64,000 nucleotides of DNA, taken from assembly GCA_036383255.1 (NCBI GenBank), contig DASVOS010000011.1, forward strand, positions 126,007-190,006, given 5' to 3'. Numbering within the stretch: position 1 is the first letter of the stretch; each line of letters starts with the position of its first letter. The stretch comes from Gammaproteobacteria bacterium (lineage in GTDB: Bacteria > Pseudomonadota > Gammaproteobacteria > Natronospirales > REEB76). The position numbers and the translations under genes were made by a program. Positions 41,401-48,956 of this stretch are shown here, one piece after another. The notes beneath the pieces are model-generated. The model saw only the letters and a list, made by a program, of their open reading frames with translations. It searched no databases and was not told the DNA's origin.

Positions 41401-43275
41401 ATGTCCGGCGACGTGTTCGGCAACGGCATGCTGCTGTCGCGCCACATCCGCCTGCTGGCGGCGTTCGACCACCGCCACGTGTTCATCGACCCGAACCCGG
41501 ATGCGGAGAAGAGCTTCGTCGAGCGCGAGCGCATGTTCAACCTGCCGCGTTCCTCCTGGGCCGACTACGACGCGAAATTGATATCCGGCGGCGGCGGCGT
41601 GTGGCCGCGCAGCGCCAAGAGCATCCCCCTGAGCAAGGAGGCCGCGGGCGTGCTGGGCGTGGACCCGGGCAACTACGCCCCGGCCGAGGTGCTGCGCTTC
41701 ATCCTCAAGGCCCAGGTGGACCTGCTGTGGAACGGCGGCATCGGCACCTACGTGAAGGCCGCGAGCGAGTCCCACGCCGAGGTGGGCGACCGCGCCAACG
41801 ACGCGATCCGCCTCAACGGCAACGAGCTGCGCTGCAAGGTCGTAGGCGAAGGCGGCAACCTGGGCTGCACCCAGCGCGGCCGCATCGAGTACGCCCTGGC
41901 CGGCGGGCGCATCAACACCGACTTCATCGACAACTCGGCGGGCGTGGACTGCTCCGACCACGAGGTCAACATCAAGATCCTGCTGAACCTGGTCTCCTCG
42001 GAGAAGAATCTGGGCGAAGCCGCCCGCAACAAACTGCTGGCGGAGATGACCGACGAGGTCGGCGCGCTGGTGCTGCGCGACAACTACATGCAGTCCCAGG
42101 CCATCTCCATCGCCGAGGTGCAGGCGCCGGGCCGCATCAGCGAGCACGCGTACCTGATCCGCGCGCTGGAGAAGACCGGCATGCTGAACCGCGCCATCGA
42201 GTTCCTGCCCTCCGACGAGGGGCTCAAGGAGCGGCGCAAGGCCGGCAAGGGCCTCACCCGCCCCGAACTCGCGGTGGTGCTGGCCTACAGCAAGATCGAC
42301 ATCTACAACGGCCTGCTGGCCGGCGACGTGGCGGAGGACCCCTACCTCGCCAACGAGCTGGAGACCTACTTCCCGACCCCGCTGCAGAAGCGCTACGGCG
42401 ACCTGATGCCCAAGCACCGGCTGCGCCGCGAGATCATCTGCACCGCGGTGACCAACAGCATCGTCAACCGCATGGGCTCCACCTTCGCGCACCGCATGCA
42501 GGAGGAGACCGGCGTGGATGCCTCCACCGTGGCGCGCGCCTATACCATCGCCCGCGAGAGCCTGGCCATGCCGGCGCTGTGGGAGGCGGTGGAGGCGCTC
42601 GACAACAAGGTGCCGGCCGCCGTGCAGGTCTCGATGGCGGTGCAGAGCTCGCGCATGCTCAAGCACGTCACCCGCTGGCTCATCGACCGCATGCGCGACA
42701 AGCTCGACATCGCCGCCACGGTGCCGCTGTACCAGCCGGGGCTGGCGACGCTGGTGCAGCACATGCCGGGCGTGCTCAGCGACGACCTGGCCGAGAACTT
42801 CACCCGCGGCGTGCAGCAGTACACTGACGTGGGCGTGCCGGACGCGCTGGCGCGGCGCATCGCCGCCATCGGCCCGCTCTACGCCGGCCTCGATGTCGTG
42901 GACGTGGCGCGCGAGGGCAAGCTGCCGGTGGAGGTCGTGGCCAAGGTCTATTTCCACATCGGCCGCGAGCTCAGGCTCGACTGGCTGCGCGCCCGCATCG
43001 AGGAGCTCTCGGTGGAAGGGCACTGGCAGGCGGTGGCCCGCGGCACCCTGCGCGAGGACCTCTACGCCCAGCAACGGGCGCTCGCGGCCCAGGCGCTACA
43101 GGGTGCCCGGGACAGTCACACAGCCATGAAGCAGCTGGAACAGTGGCTGGCTGCCCACGCCGGACGCCTCGAGCACGCGCGCCGGGTGCTGTCGGACATG
43201 CAGGCGGCGAACATCGCCGACTTCCCCAGCTTGTCCGTGGCGCTGCAGGAGATCAGGAAGCTGGCGCGTCTGTGA
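38470..43275 (+). CDS. gdhB: NAD-specific glutamate dehydrogenase, 180-kDa class
   Basis: A 1601-residue catabolic glutamate dehydrogenase that deaminates glutamate to 2-oxoglutarate with NAD. It has the full large-GDH layout: a long N-terminal regulatory part (to about residue 700), then the catalytic core. The core includes [25 protein letters not shown] with substrate-binding residues and [33 protein letters not shown] is the nucleotide-binding segment, and the C-terminal helical region follows. It lies 112 bases after E2 with a weak hairpin (38383-38400) between. It drains amino nitrogen from transamination linked to the amino-acid catabolic genes around it. Confidence 0.96.
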   Translation: [1601 protein letters not shown]

Positions 43276-43281
43276 GCCGAC

Positions 43282-43315
43282 CGAAGCCCCCTGTGAAAGG
43301 GGGCTTCGCTTTTCT
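43282..43315 (+). terminator. Rho-independent terminator after glutamate dehydrogenase
   Basis: CGAAGCCCCC pairs with GGGGGCTTCG across a 7-base loop and is followed by CTTTTCT. Confidence 0.75.
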
Positions 43316-43350
43316 GGCGCCTGCCCGGCGCGGCGAGTACTCTTAGAGGC

Positions 43351-44646
43351 ATGAGCGCCGCCGACACCCAGGTCAACTACAGGCAGACCCTCCGGGACCT
43401 GTCCGAGCGCATCGTCGCCGCCCAGAAGCCCATCCGCATCCTCGACCACATCAAGTGGGACGCGTCCATCCAGGAGCAGTTCGTCCAGGGCGGCGGCCGC
43501 GAGTTGCCGCGGGTGGATGCCGCCTACTACGCCGGCCGGCCGCTCGGCTTCGATCCCTCCGCCAAGCGCCAGGAGTTCCACGAGATCGAGCGGGACATCA
43601 CCCGCCAGCTCGGCCAGTTCAACTCCCTGGGCGGCATCATGCGCCGCATGTGCCGGGAGTACACGCAGGTGGTGCGCATGCTGGAAGGGCGCGGCACAGC
43701 CGAGTTCGGCGTCATCTCCGAGGAGCTCTACGGCTCCGCCAGCGACGCCTTCCACGAGGGCGGGCCGACCCTGGCCGACCTCGGCCAGATACTCGGCGAC
43801 GCCATCGCCAGCATCGACCAGAGCGAGCTCCTGAAGCCGGAGGCGAAGACCATCAGCGGCGAACAGGCGGTGGAGATCCTGCAGCACCGCATCAACAAGG
43901 CCTTCCACGAGTCCGAGGGCACCATGCGCGTGCTGCTCTCCGACGGCATCGTGGCGGACGCCGCCGCCGGCGCCGACTACATCAAGATCCGCAAGGAAGC
44001 CAAGTTCAACGAGCGTGACCTCAAGGTGCTGGAGGTGCATGAGGGCTGGGTCCACCTCGGCACCACCCTCAACGGCAGCCAGCAGCCGGTGTGCACGTTC
44101 CTCTCCAAGGGGCCGCCCTCCTCCACCGTGACCCAGGAGGGGCTCGCGATCCTGATGGAGATCATCACCTTCGCCTCCTATCCGAGCCGCCTGCGCCGCC
44201 TCGCCAACCGCATCCGCGCGGTGGACATGGCCGAGAAGGGCGGCGACTTCCTGGACGTCTACCGCTTCTTCCTGGAGCAGGGGCTGACGGAGGGGGAAGC
44301 CTACGGCAACTCTGCCCGCATCTTCCGCGGCAGCACGCCCACGGGACGGCCCTTCACCAAGGACCTGTCCTATAACAAGGGCTTCATCATGATCTACAAC
44401 TACATGCGCCTGGCGGTGCGCAAGGGCATGCTGGACCGCATCCCCATGCTGTTCTGCGGCAAGACCACCCTGGAGGACGTGCGCACCCTGTCCCAGGGCG
44501 TGGCCGAGGGCGTCATCAGCCCGCCCCGCTTCCTGCCGCCCCAGATCGCCGACCTGAACGCCATCACCGCCTGGATGTGCTACTCCAACTTCCTGAACCG
44601 CCTGGACCTGGGGCGCATCCAGGACGATTACGCCGCCATCCTCTGA
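43351..44646 (+). CDS. QEGLA-motif protein (DUF1704), putative zinc metallopeptidase related to MATCAP
   Basis: A 431-residue protein of the family called flavohaemoglobin expression-modulating QEGLA-motif proteins. The name-giving TQEGLAIL is at about residue 260, shortly after VHEGWVHLG, an HExxxH metal-binding motif. The same HExxxH...QEGLA arrangement defines DUF1704, the family of the eukaryotic tubulin tyrosine carboxypeptidase MATCAP (KIAA0895L), so a zinc peptidase activity is likely. A further block is FRGSTPTGRPFTKDLSYNKGF. No signal peptide or membrane helix is seen. It stands alone between terminator and promoter. In bacteria its substrate is unknown to me, and glutathione synthetase-like partners often seen with it are absent here. 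Confidence 0.85.
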   Translation: MSAADTQVNYRQTLRDLSERIVAAQKPIRILDHIKWDASIQEQFVQGGGRELPRVDAAYYAGRPLGFDPSAKRQEFHEIERDITRQLGQFNSLGGIMRRMCREYTQVVRMLEGRGTAEFGVISEELYGSASDAFHEGGPTLADLGQILGDAIASIDQSELLKPEAKTISGEQAVEILQHRINKAFHESEGTMRVLLSDGIVADAAAGADYIKIRKEAKFNERDLKVLEVHEGWVHLGTTLNGSQQPVCTFLSKGPPSSTVTQEGLAILMEIITFASYPSRLRRLANRIRAVDMAEKGGDFLDVYRFFLEQGLTEGEAYGNSARIFRGSTPTGRPFTKDLSYNKGFIMIYNYMRLAVRKGMLDRIPMLFCGKTTLEDVRTLSQGVAEGVISPPRFLPPQIADLNAITAWMCYSNFLNRLDLGRIQDDYAAIL

Positions 44647-44741
44647 CCCCCGGGGTCCGGGACCTGACAACCCGCCCGGCCCAGACGCGTTATGTGCCCT
44701 GAGGGCCCGTTTCCAGGGCTTTTACAGGGGGTCTAGAGCCC

Positions 44742-44771
44742 TTGGTGGGCAGGGGCCCCTGCCCCTACAAT
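44742..44771 (+). promoter_or_regulatory. Sigma-70-like promoter of the periplasmic coiled-coil protein gene
   Basis: TTGGTG (44742-44747) and TACAAT (44766-44771) with an 18-bp spacer, 37 bases before the ATG at 44809. Confidence 0.5.
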
Positions 44772-44808
44772 AGCCGCCTGGATTTTGAACCCGAACCCGA
44801 GGTTTTCC

Positions 44809-45486
44809 ATGAAAAGCATGCGTATCCCCCTGATCACCCTGGCGCTGGCCGGCGCCATGACTGCCGCCTGGGGCGCCGAGTCGGTGATGAATCTCATCAG
44901 CTCCGGCGAGGCCGTGCAGAAGGAAGTGGTGGACAACAAGGCCAAGATGGACGCCGCCCAGCAGAAGAACAAGGACCTGGCCGGCCAGGGCAAGGCCATC
45001 CAGTCCGACAAGGCCAAGATCCTCGCGGACCTGGATGCCTGGAACAAGCAGAACGACTCGGTGAAGCAGCGCGTGGCTGACTACCAGACCAAGTGCGGCC
45101 CGGACAAGAAGCTGAACCAGGACGAGTTCAAGGCCTGCACCGCCGAGAAGGACCAGCTCAACGTCGACATCGCCAAGGTCAACAGCGACGTGGCGGAGAT
45201 CAACAAGCGCAACGAGTCGCTGAACGCCCGCATCCCGGCCTACAACGACGCCATCCAGAAGTCGCCTGAGGAGATCAAGGCCGCCTTCGCCGACTACAAC
45301 GCCTCCCTCAAGAAGGAAGCGGCGTGGCTCGACCAGGCCCGCGGCCAGATGTCCAGCGACGCGTTCAAGTCCTACGGCAAGAAGGCCGGCTGCCCCGACG
45401 TGAGCAAGCCCGCCAAGACCGCCGAAGTGATGATCAAGATGACCGACGACGTCATCGCCTGCCTCAAGAAGGTCTCGAACTCCTGA
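44809..45486 (+). CDS. Exported coiled-coil protein of unknown function
   Basis: A 225-residue protein with a signal peptide (MKSMRIPLITLALAGAMTAAWGAES, cleavage near Gly-Ala-Glu). The mature part is Lys/Asp/Gln-rich and strongly helical, with heptad-like stretches (VQKEVVDNKAKMDAAQQKNKDLAGQGKAIQSD and VDIAKVNSDVAEINKRNESLNARI). It also has four well-spaced cysteines that could form two disulphides. ATG at 44809 is chosen because GAGG lies seven bases upstream. It is monocistronic: a promoter precedes and a terminator follows. It has no recognisable family; a structural or chaperone-like periplasmic role is only a guess. Confidence 0.75.
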   Translation: MKSMRIPLITLALAGAMTAAWGAESVMNLISSGEAVQKEVVDNKAKMDAAQQKNKDLAGQGKAIQSDKAKILADLDAWNKQNDSVKQRVADYQTKCGPDKKLNQDEFKACTAEKDQLNVDIAKVNSDVAEINKRNESLNARIPAYNDAIQKSPEEIKAAFADYNASLKKEAAWLDQARGQMSSDAFKSYGKKAGCPDVSKPAKTAEVMIKMTDDVIACLKKVSNS

Positions 45487-45511
45487 TCCGGAGTTTCAGG
45501 ACACGCAAAGC

Positions 45512-45543
45512 AAGACGCCCGGGGTGACCCGGGCGTCTTTTTT
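45512..45543. terminator. Bidirectional rho-independent terminator
   Basis: AGACGCCCGGG-GTGA-CCCGGGCGTCT followed by a T-run, between the coiled-coil protein gene and the convergent OmpA-family gene. Confidence 0.85.
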
Positions 45544-45565
45544 CATGCCTTGATTCCAGCGCTTT

Positions 45566-46327
45566 TCAGCGGCCTTTCGCGTCGGCCTCGTGGTCCCGGG
45601 TGGCCAGCTTCTCGCTGGAGCCGAGCGGCGGGGCCAGCCAGACCCTGAGGTCCACGTAGCGGTTGTCTGCGTCGTTCCTGGCATCGGGGTGCGGGATCGC
45701 CATGCCCACGCCGCCCTGGGCGATGCTGCCGCGCGGGATGCCGAGCTTGGCGAGGTAGTACACCACCGACTCGGCGCGCCACTTGGAGAGCTGCAGGTTG
45801 TAGGCCGCGGAACCCTTGTTGTCGGTGTGGCCGGTGACCGCCACCGACACCACCTTGATGCCGCGGCTCTGCCAGTCGCTGAAGGAGGTGCGCAGCGCCA
45901 CGCGGTTGCGGCTCGAGAGGTGGGCCTTGTTGAACTCGAAGGGCAGCGCCGTGTAGATCTGGTGGATGTAGGGCAGCGTCGCCATGTCCGGCTTGTTGTT
46001 CGCCAGCGTCTCGGCATCCGAGGGCGAAGGCACCAGGCTGTAGGCGGTCTGGGCCGTGGGCTCGACCTTGGGGTACAGGAACGCGAACTCGTTCGCGTCC
46101 AGCACCTCGTAGTGGTGGCGCTTCTGGTAGACCTCGGTCATCACGTCGTAGCAGAAGCCCTTCTTCTCGTCCTGCGCCAGCGGGCGCAGCTGCATGCACT
46201 TGCCGTCCGGACCGACCCAGGGCGCATCGCCCTGCATAAGCCAGGCGGTCTTGGAGGGCGCGGACTCGCAGGCGGCGAGCAGCACAGTGGTGAAGGCCAA
46301 AGCGGCGATACGCATGCTCATGGGCAT
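45566..46327 (-). CDS. OmpA-family peptidoglycan-binding lipoprotein
   Basis: A 253-residue outer-membrane lipoprotein. ATG at 46327 (AGGAGA upstream) gives MPMSMRIAALAFTTVLLAACES, with lipobox LAAC. The first ~120 mature residues are unassigned. The C-terminal OmpA domain is clear: VVSVAVTGHTDNKGSAAYNLQLSKWRAESVVYYLAKLGIPRGSIAQGGVG, with the TGHTDxxG motif that contacts diaminopimelate, and NRYVDLRVW in place of the usual NRRVEI. It would tether the outer membrane to peptidoglycan. The open frame continues far upstream (to 46633) but without signal or homology. Confidence 0.88.
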   Translation of the reverse strand: MPMSMRIAALAFTTVLLAACESAPSKTAWLMQGDAPWVGPDGKCMQLRPLAQDEKKGFCYDVMTEVYQKRHHYEVLDANEFAFLYPKVEPTAQTAYSLVPSPSDAETLANNKPDMATLPYIHQIYTALPFEFNKAHLSSRNRVALRTSFSDWQSRGIKVVSVAVTGHTDNKGSAAYNLQLSKWRAESVVYYLAKLGIPRGSIAQGGVGMAIPHPDARNDADNRYVDLRVWLAPPLGSSEKLATRDHEADAKGR

Positions 46328-46667
46328 GTCTCCTTCGTCTCGTGGTGGCGGGCAGGTGCCATCGGTGGCGCCCTGCCGGACCACCCCTGGTCCGGCGTCC
46401 CTGTCAGGACGCGTACATAACTTGACAATAGTACTGCACCCCATCGAAGACTGCAGCGTCCAGGCCTTTATGGGCTTGCAGAAAGAGCGGCGGGTCCGGT
46501 TTCGGCCCCGCTCCTGGAGCCGCTCCAAAGAGCCTATGGGACGCACAGGCGCATCCTTCCAACCCAGGGCAGGCCGGCATTGCAGCCAAATAGGGCCGGG
46601 GTGGCGACCCATAACCGATTGATTTAATGGCAATTTAAATAAAGCTTAAAGAACGTGACGTATTTAC

Positions 46668-46696
46668 TTTACATAATATCGTGTAGGTGCTAGGAT
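46668..46696 (+). promoter_or_regulatory. Sigma-70 promoter driving the c-di-GMP riboswitch
   Basis: TTTACA (46668-46673) and TAGGAT (46691-46696) are separated by exactly 17 bp in an AT-rich stretch. Transcription would start just at the 5' edge of the riboswitch. Confidence 0.65.
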
Positions 46697-46703
46697 GTAT
46701 CTA

Positions 46704-46796
46704 ACCGATCAAGGCAAACCCGGTGAAAGCCGGGGACGCAAAGTCACCGGCCTACAGGGTGCATCCACCCCAAGGTAGCGGGACCGCCGGATCAGA
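46704..46796 (+). ncRNA. Cyclic di-GMP-I riboswitch (GEMM-I)
   Basis: The conserved GEMM-I core is present in order. First come GGCAAACC, a P2 stem capped by GAAA (CCGG-TGAAAG-CCGG) and GGGACGCAAAG. Then follow CACCGGCCTA, a P3 arm AGGGTG-CATC-CACCCC, and AAGGTAGCGGG before the closing strand. GATC at 46707-46710 can pair with GATC near 46790 to close P1. Aligned by eye with the Vibrio Vc2 aptamer, the ligand-contacting position 20 is G (46713), which is the c-di-GMP form; the cGAMP-preferring variant has A there. No U-tract terminator follows before the ATG at 46862, so control may be translational or Rho-dependent. Confidence 0.93.
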
Positions 46797-46861
46797 GGCC
46801 GCCGCCTGCGCGTCCTCGCCCTGGCCTGCCTTGCGGTCCCTATGTGGGCACGAGGTGGACC

Positions 46862-47743
46862 ATGGGCGACCAGACCGACTCCAAGCAGATCAACTTCCTC
46901 CACGGCACCTGGCGCGCCCTGCTGCACGACCAGACGGAGCCTTTCGAGAAGGACCTGCTCAAGGACTATGTGAGCAGCAACGTGATCGGCCGCCTGCCGC
47001 GCCAGACCACCCTCACCAACGTGATGCACGAGTGCCAAGCCCAGGGCGCATTCCAGGAGAGCTACATCAAGTCCTTCCTGGCGCTGCCCAAGGCCTGGGA
47101 CAAGCTCACCCCCGAGTCGCGCCACACCATCCTGGTCTACGTCCAGAAGTGCGGCCTGCACAAGAATGCCGGCATCCGCCTCAAGCCGCTGGAGGACGAC
47201 GAGGCTGCCCTCACCATCCGCTGGGATACCGCCAATCGACTGTACGCGGCCGCCCGCGACCAGGCCTTCCAGGCCTGCCGGCGCCTCGGCCTCGAGGTGA
47301 CCCAGCCGCGGAGCCGGCCCCGCCCCAACGAGTTCGCCACCCTCGCCCAACTCGGCCAGGAGATCCTGATCAAGCTCTTGCGCGAGCGCGTCAATATCGA
47401 CAAGACTGCCGTCACCATGGCGGTGGGCTACGTCACCCCGGTGGCGAGCGCCAAGCTCGGCTACCACCTGCGCAGCGCCTATGCCGAGTGCCGCGACGCC
47501 CTCTACGCCGCGCTGCTGCACTGGGCGTTCCATCACCCCTCCGAGGTCCTGGGCGGCGGCGAAGTCGGCGCGCGGCTGACCGCGGAACAGGAAGCGGCGC
47601 TGGACCTGCGCGTGCGCGAGCAACTCAAGCCCTTCGAATACCAGTTCGAGGGGCTCTGTGCCGACCTCGAGAACATGTCTTCGGAACCCACGATCTACGA
47701 GAAGGTGCGCCGCTGCTTCCAGGAGGCCGTGGTGCTGCACTGA
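46862..47743 (+). CDS. Unrecognised protein under c-di-GMP riboswitch control
   Basis: A 293-residue, probably cytoplasmic protein with no signal peptide or membrane helix. I do not recognise a family or catalytic motif. Visible traits are a Lys/Asp-rich N-terminus, PESRHTILVYVQKCGLHKNAGIRLKPLEDDEAAL in the middle, and the paired Cys of YAECRD and GLCADLE. The C-terminus is mostly helical and acidic. ATG at 46862 has CGAGGTGGA upstream; GTG at 46844 is the alternative. The riboswitch ends 66 bases before the start. The gene is monocistronic and followed by a terminator. It is therefore a candidate c-di-GMP output protein, for example for surface attachment or motility, but this is inference from regulation alone. 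Confidence 0.85.
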   Translation: MGDQTDSKQINFLHGTWRALLHDQTEPFEKDLLKDYVSSNVIGRLPRQTTLTNVMHECQAQGAFQESYIKSFLALPKAWDKLTPESRHTILVYVQKCGLHKNAGIRLKPLEDDEAALTIRWDTANRLYAAARDQAFQACRRLGLEVTQPRSRPRPNEFATLAQLGQEILIKLLRERVNIDKTAVTMAVGYVTPVASAKLGYHLRSAYAECRDALYAALLHWAFHHPSEVLGGGEVGARLTAEQEAALDLRVREQLKPFEYQFEGLCADLENMSSEPTIYEKVRRCFQEAVVLH

Positions 47744-47794
47744 CGTTCACTGGAGGTGATGGGGGCAGGCCGGGTCAGCGGCCTGCGATACCTG

Positions 47795-47822
47795 AAGCCC
47801 GCCGCGAGGCGGGCTTTTTTAT
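47795..47822 (+). terminator. Rho-independent terminator after the riboswitch-controlled gene
   Basis: AAGCCCGCC-GCGA-GGCGGGCTT followed by TTTTT. Confidence 0.9.
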
Positions 47823-47912
47823 TTCAGCCTGCAGCAGGATGACGGGAATAGATGGCGAAATCCGTCAGTCGTGGACCTTCCCTCACCGGGAAGGTGGCAC
47901 CTGCCAGGAACT

Positions 47913-47935
47913 TGTACTACTATTTTCATAGTACA
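47913..47935. promoter_or_regulatory. 23-bp dyad (TGTACTA-N9-TAGTACA) upstream of a secreted protein gene
   Basis: A perfect 7-bp inverted repeat with a CTATTTTCA centre lies 25 bases before the ATG at 47960. A related dyad with the same TATTTTC centre stands before the TonB-dependent receptor (58985-59004). It is probably an operator for a dimeric regulator. Confidence 0.5.
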
Positions 47936-47959
47936 CACCTGCCTCCATGAGGAACCACC

Positions 47960-48559
47960 ATGCGCATCCGCCAGTCTTGCCTGATCCTGATTCCGCTGCT
48001 CGCCGCCCTGTCCTGCTTCTCCGCCCGGGCAGCAGATCCCGACTCCGAAGCCGATTACGGCACGAGCGTCCTCTACCTCGGCAAGATCGGCGTGACCGGT
48101 CAGGAAGCCATCTTGGGCGCGCTGCAAGACATCAAACTGGCCCTGGCGCAGCCCCTCTCCAATGACCCGAGACTCGCGGACGTGATGGTCTGCCGCCTGG
48201 CGGATGACATCGGCACCCACGCCAAGCAACTCCTGATCTGCGGCACCAACCGCGTGCTCAACCAGAACCGCGCGCTGTTGCAGGCGACCATGAGCTCGTT
48301 CCTCGGCAATGCCAATCCACCCGCGGGTGGCGACGGTCATGGCGGGTCCTCCACCGCCTGCAGCGCCTCCAGCTGTTTTGAAGAGGACGTAGGAATCCTC
48401 AACGAGACCGTCAACAGCCAGTCCCAGCACTACATCAAGCAGCAGGTGAATGGCGCAGCCCTGCGCGCCCTGTTGGCGAAGCTTCCCTATCCCCAGCAGA
48501 TTGCTGTCCCGGCAGCCGCCACGGTGCCGGCACCGACGGCGGTGACGGCACATCTCTGA
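47960..48559 (+). CDS. Exported hypothetical protein
   Basis: A 199-residue protein with a signal peptide (MRIRQSCLILIPLLAALSCFSARA, cleavage near residue 24). A Ser-Cys in the hydrophobic part is not a good lipobox. The mature part contains four or more cysteines (VMVCRLADDIG, LLICGTN, TACSASSCFEED), a Gly-rich spacer (PPAGGDGHGGSS) and a C-terminal Ala/Pro/Thr-rich tail. No domain is recognised. AUG is preceded by GAGGAACC. A striking dyad lies just upstream, and a terminator follows the stop. Disulphide-bonded periplasmic or surface localisation is inferred. Confidence 0.7.
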   Translation: MRIRQSCLILIPLLAALSCFSARAADPDSEADYGTSVLYLGKIGVTGQEAILGALQDIKLALAQPLSNDPRLADVMVCRLADDIGTHAKQLLICGTNRVLNQNRALLQATMSSFLGNANPPAGGDGHGGSSTACSASSCFEEDVGILNETVNSQSQHYIKQQVNGAALRALLAKLPYPQQIAVPAAATVPAPTAVTAHL

Positions 48560-48581
48560 ATCTAAGGCGTGATGAAAATAA

Positions 48582-48610
48582 AAAAGCCCACCTGATCAAG
48601 GTGGGCTTTT
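48582..48610. terminator. Rho-independent terminator (bidirectional)
   Basis: AAAAGCCCACC pairs with GGTGGGCTTTT across a TGATCAA loop. It serves the secreted protein gene on + and could also stop read-through from the tRNA-Arg element on the minus strand. Confidence 0.8.
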
Positions 48611-48616
48611 CATTGA

Positions 48617-48838
48617 TGGCGCGCCCGGAGGATTACGGCGGGCTATCCCTGCCCGCCGCCCTTCGGGCCAGCGCCGAAGCGGCGCTGTTCAAAATCGTTC
48701 TAAGCTCGGATATCCCTTCCTCGCTAAGAACCCAGGGTTTGCCATCCATGGCAAACCCGCTCAGCGCTACGCGCTGAGCCCCGGCGATTTTGTCGAACTC
48801 GCCGATTGAAACGTCGGGAGTTCGAATCTCCCGGGCGC
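48617..48838 (-). repeat. tRNA-associated composite element, Arg copy
   Basis: It is read on the minus strand, 3' of tRNA-Arg and its terminator. It starts with an inverted copy of the tRNA-Arg T-arm and acceptor (48813-48838; 18 identical bases, then one deletion). GTTCGACAAAATCGCC (48783-48798) follows, then about 90 bases with two private hairpins. Next is the shared block from TTTTGAACAGCGCCGC to CGTAATCC (48694 to 48630). It ends with a direct copy of the tRNA-Arg 3' end including the CCA (48617-48630). The Ser copy at 59494-59622 has the same plan. Confidence 0.8.
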
Positions 48839-48841
48839 ATG

Positions 48842-48873
48842 AAAAAAGCCCGCCTAAAAGGCGGGTTTTTTGC
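48842..48873 (-). terminator. Rho-independent terminator of tRNA-Arg
   Basis: CCCGCC/GGCGGG stem flanked by A- and T-runs, seven bases beyond the tRNA CCA on the minus strand. Confidence 0.75.
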
Positions 48874-48879
48874 TTTAGA

Positions 48880-48956
48880 TGGCGCGCCCGGAGAGATTCG
48901 AACTCCCGACCACCTGGTTCGTAGCCAGGTACTCTATCCAGCTGAGCTACGGGCGC
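48880..48956 (-). tRNA. tRNA-Arg (anticodon ACG)
   Basis: A 77-base gene with encoded CCA. The acceptor GCGCCCG pairs with CGGGCGC, the D arm is GCTCAGCTGGATAGAGT, and the anticodon stem-loop is CCTGG-CTACGAA-CCAGG with ACG. The T arm is GGGAG-TTCGAAT-CTCTC, and the discriminator is G. ACG, modified to ICG, reads the CGN arginine codons. Partial extra copies of this gene lie on both sides (48617-48838 and 49113-49177). Confidence 0.97.

Noticed and set aside
40195-43074. Very long minus-strand open frame opposite glutamate dehydrogenase
   Set aside because: It is an antisense shadow from GC-rich third positions: Ala/Arg/His-rich, no conserved motif, while the + strand is an unambiguous NAD-GDH.
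46328-46633. N-terminal extension of the OmpA-family protein
   Set aside because: The open frame reaches 46633, but a lipoprotein signal and good RBS place the start at 46327. The upstream part overlaps untranslated sequence.
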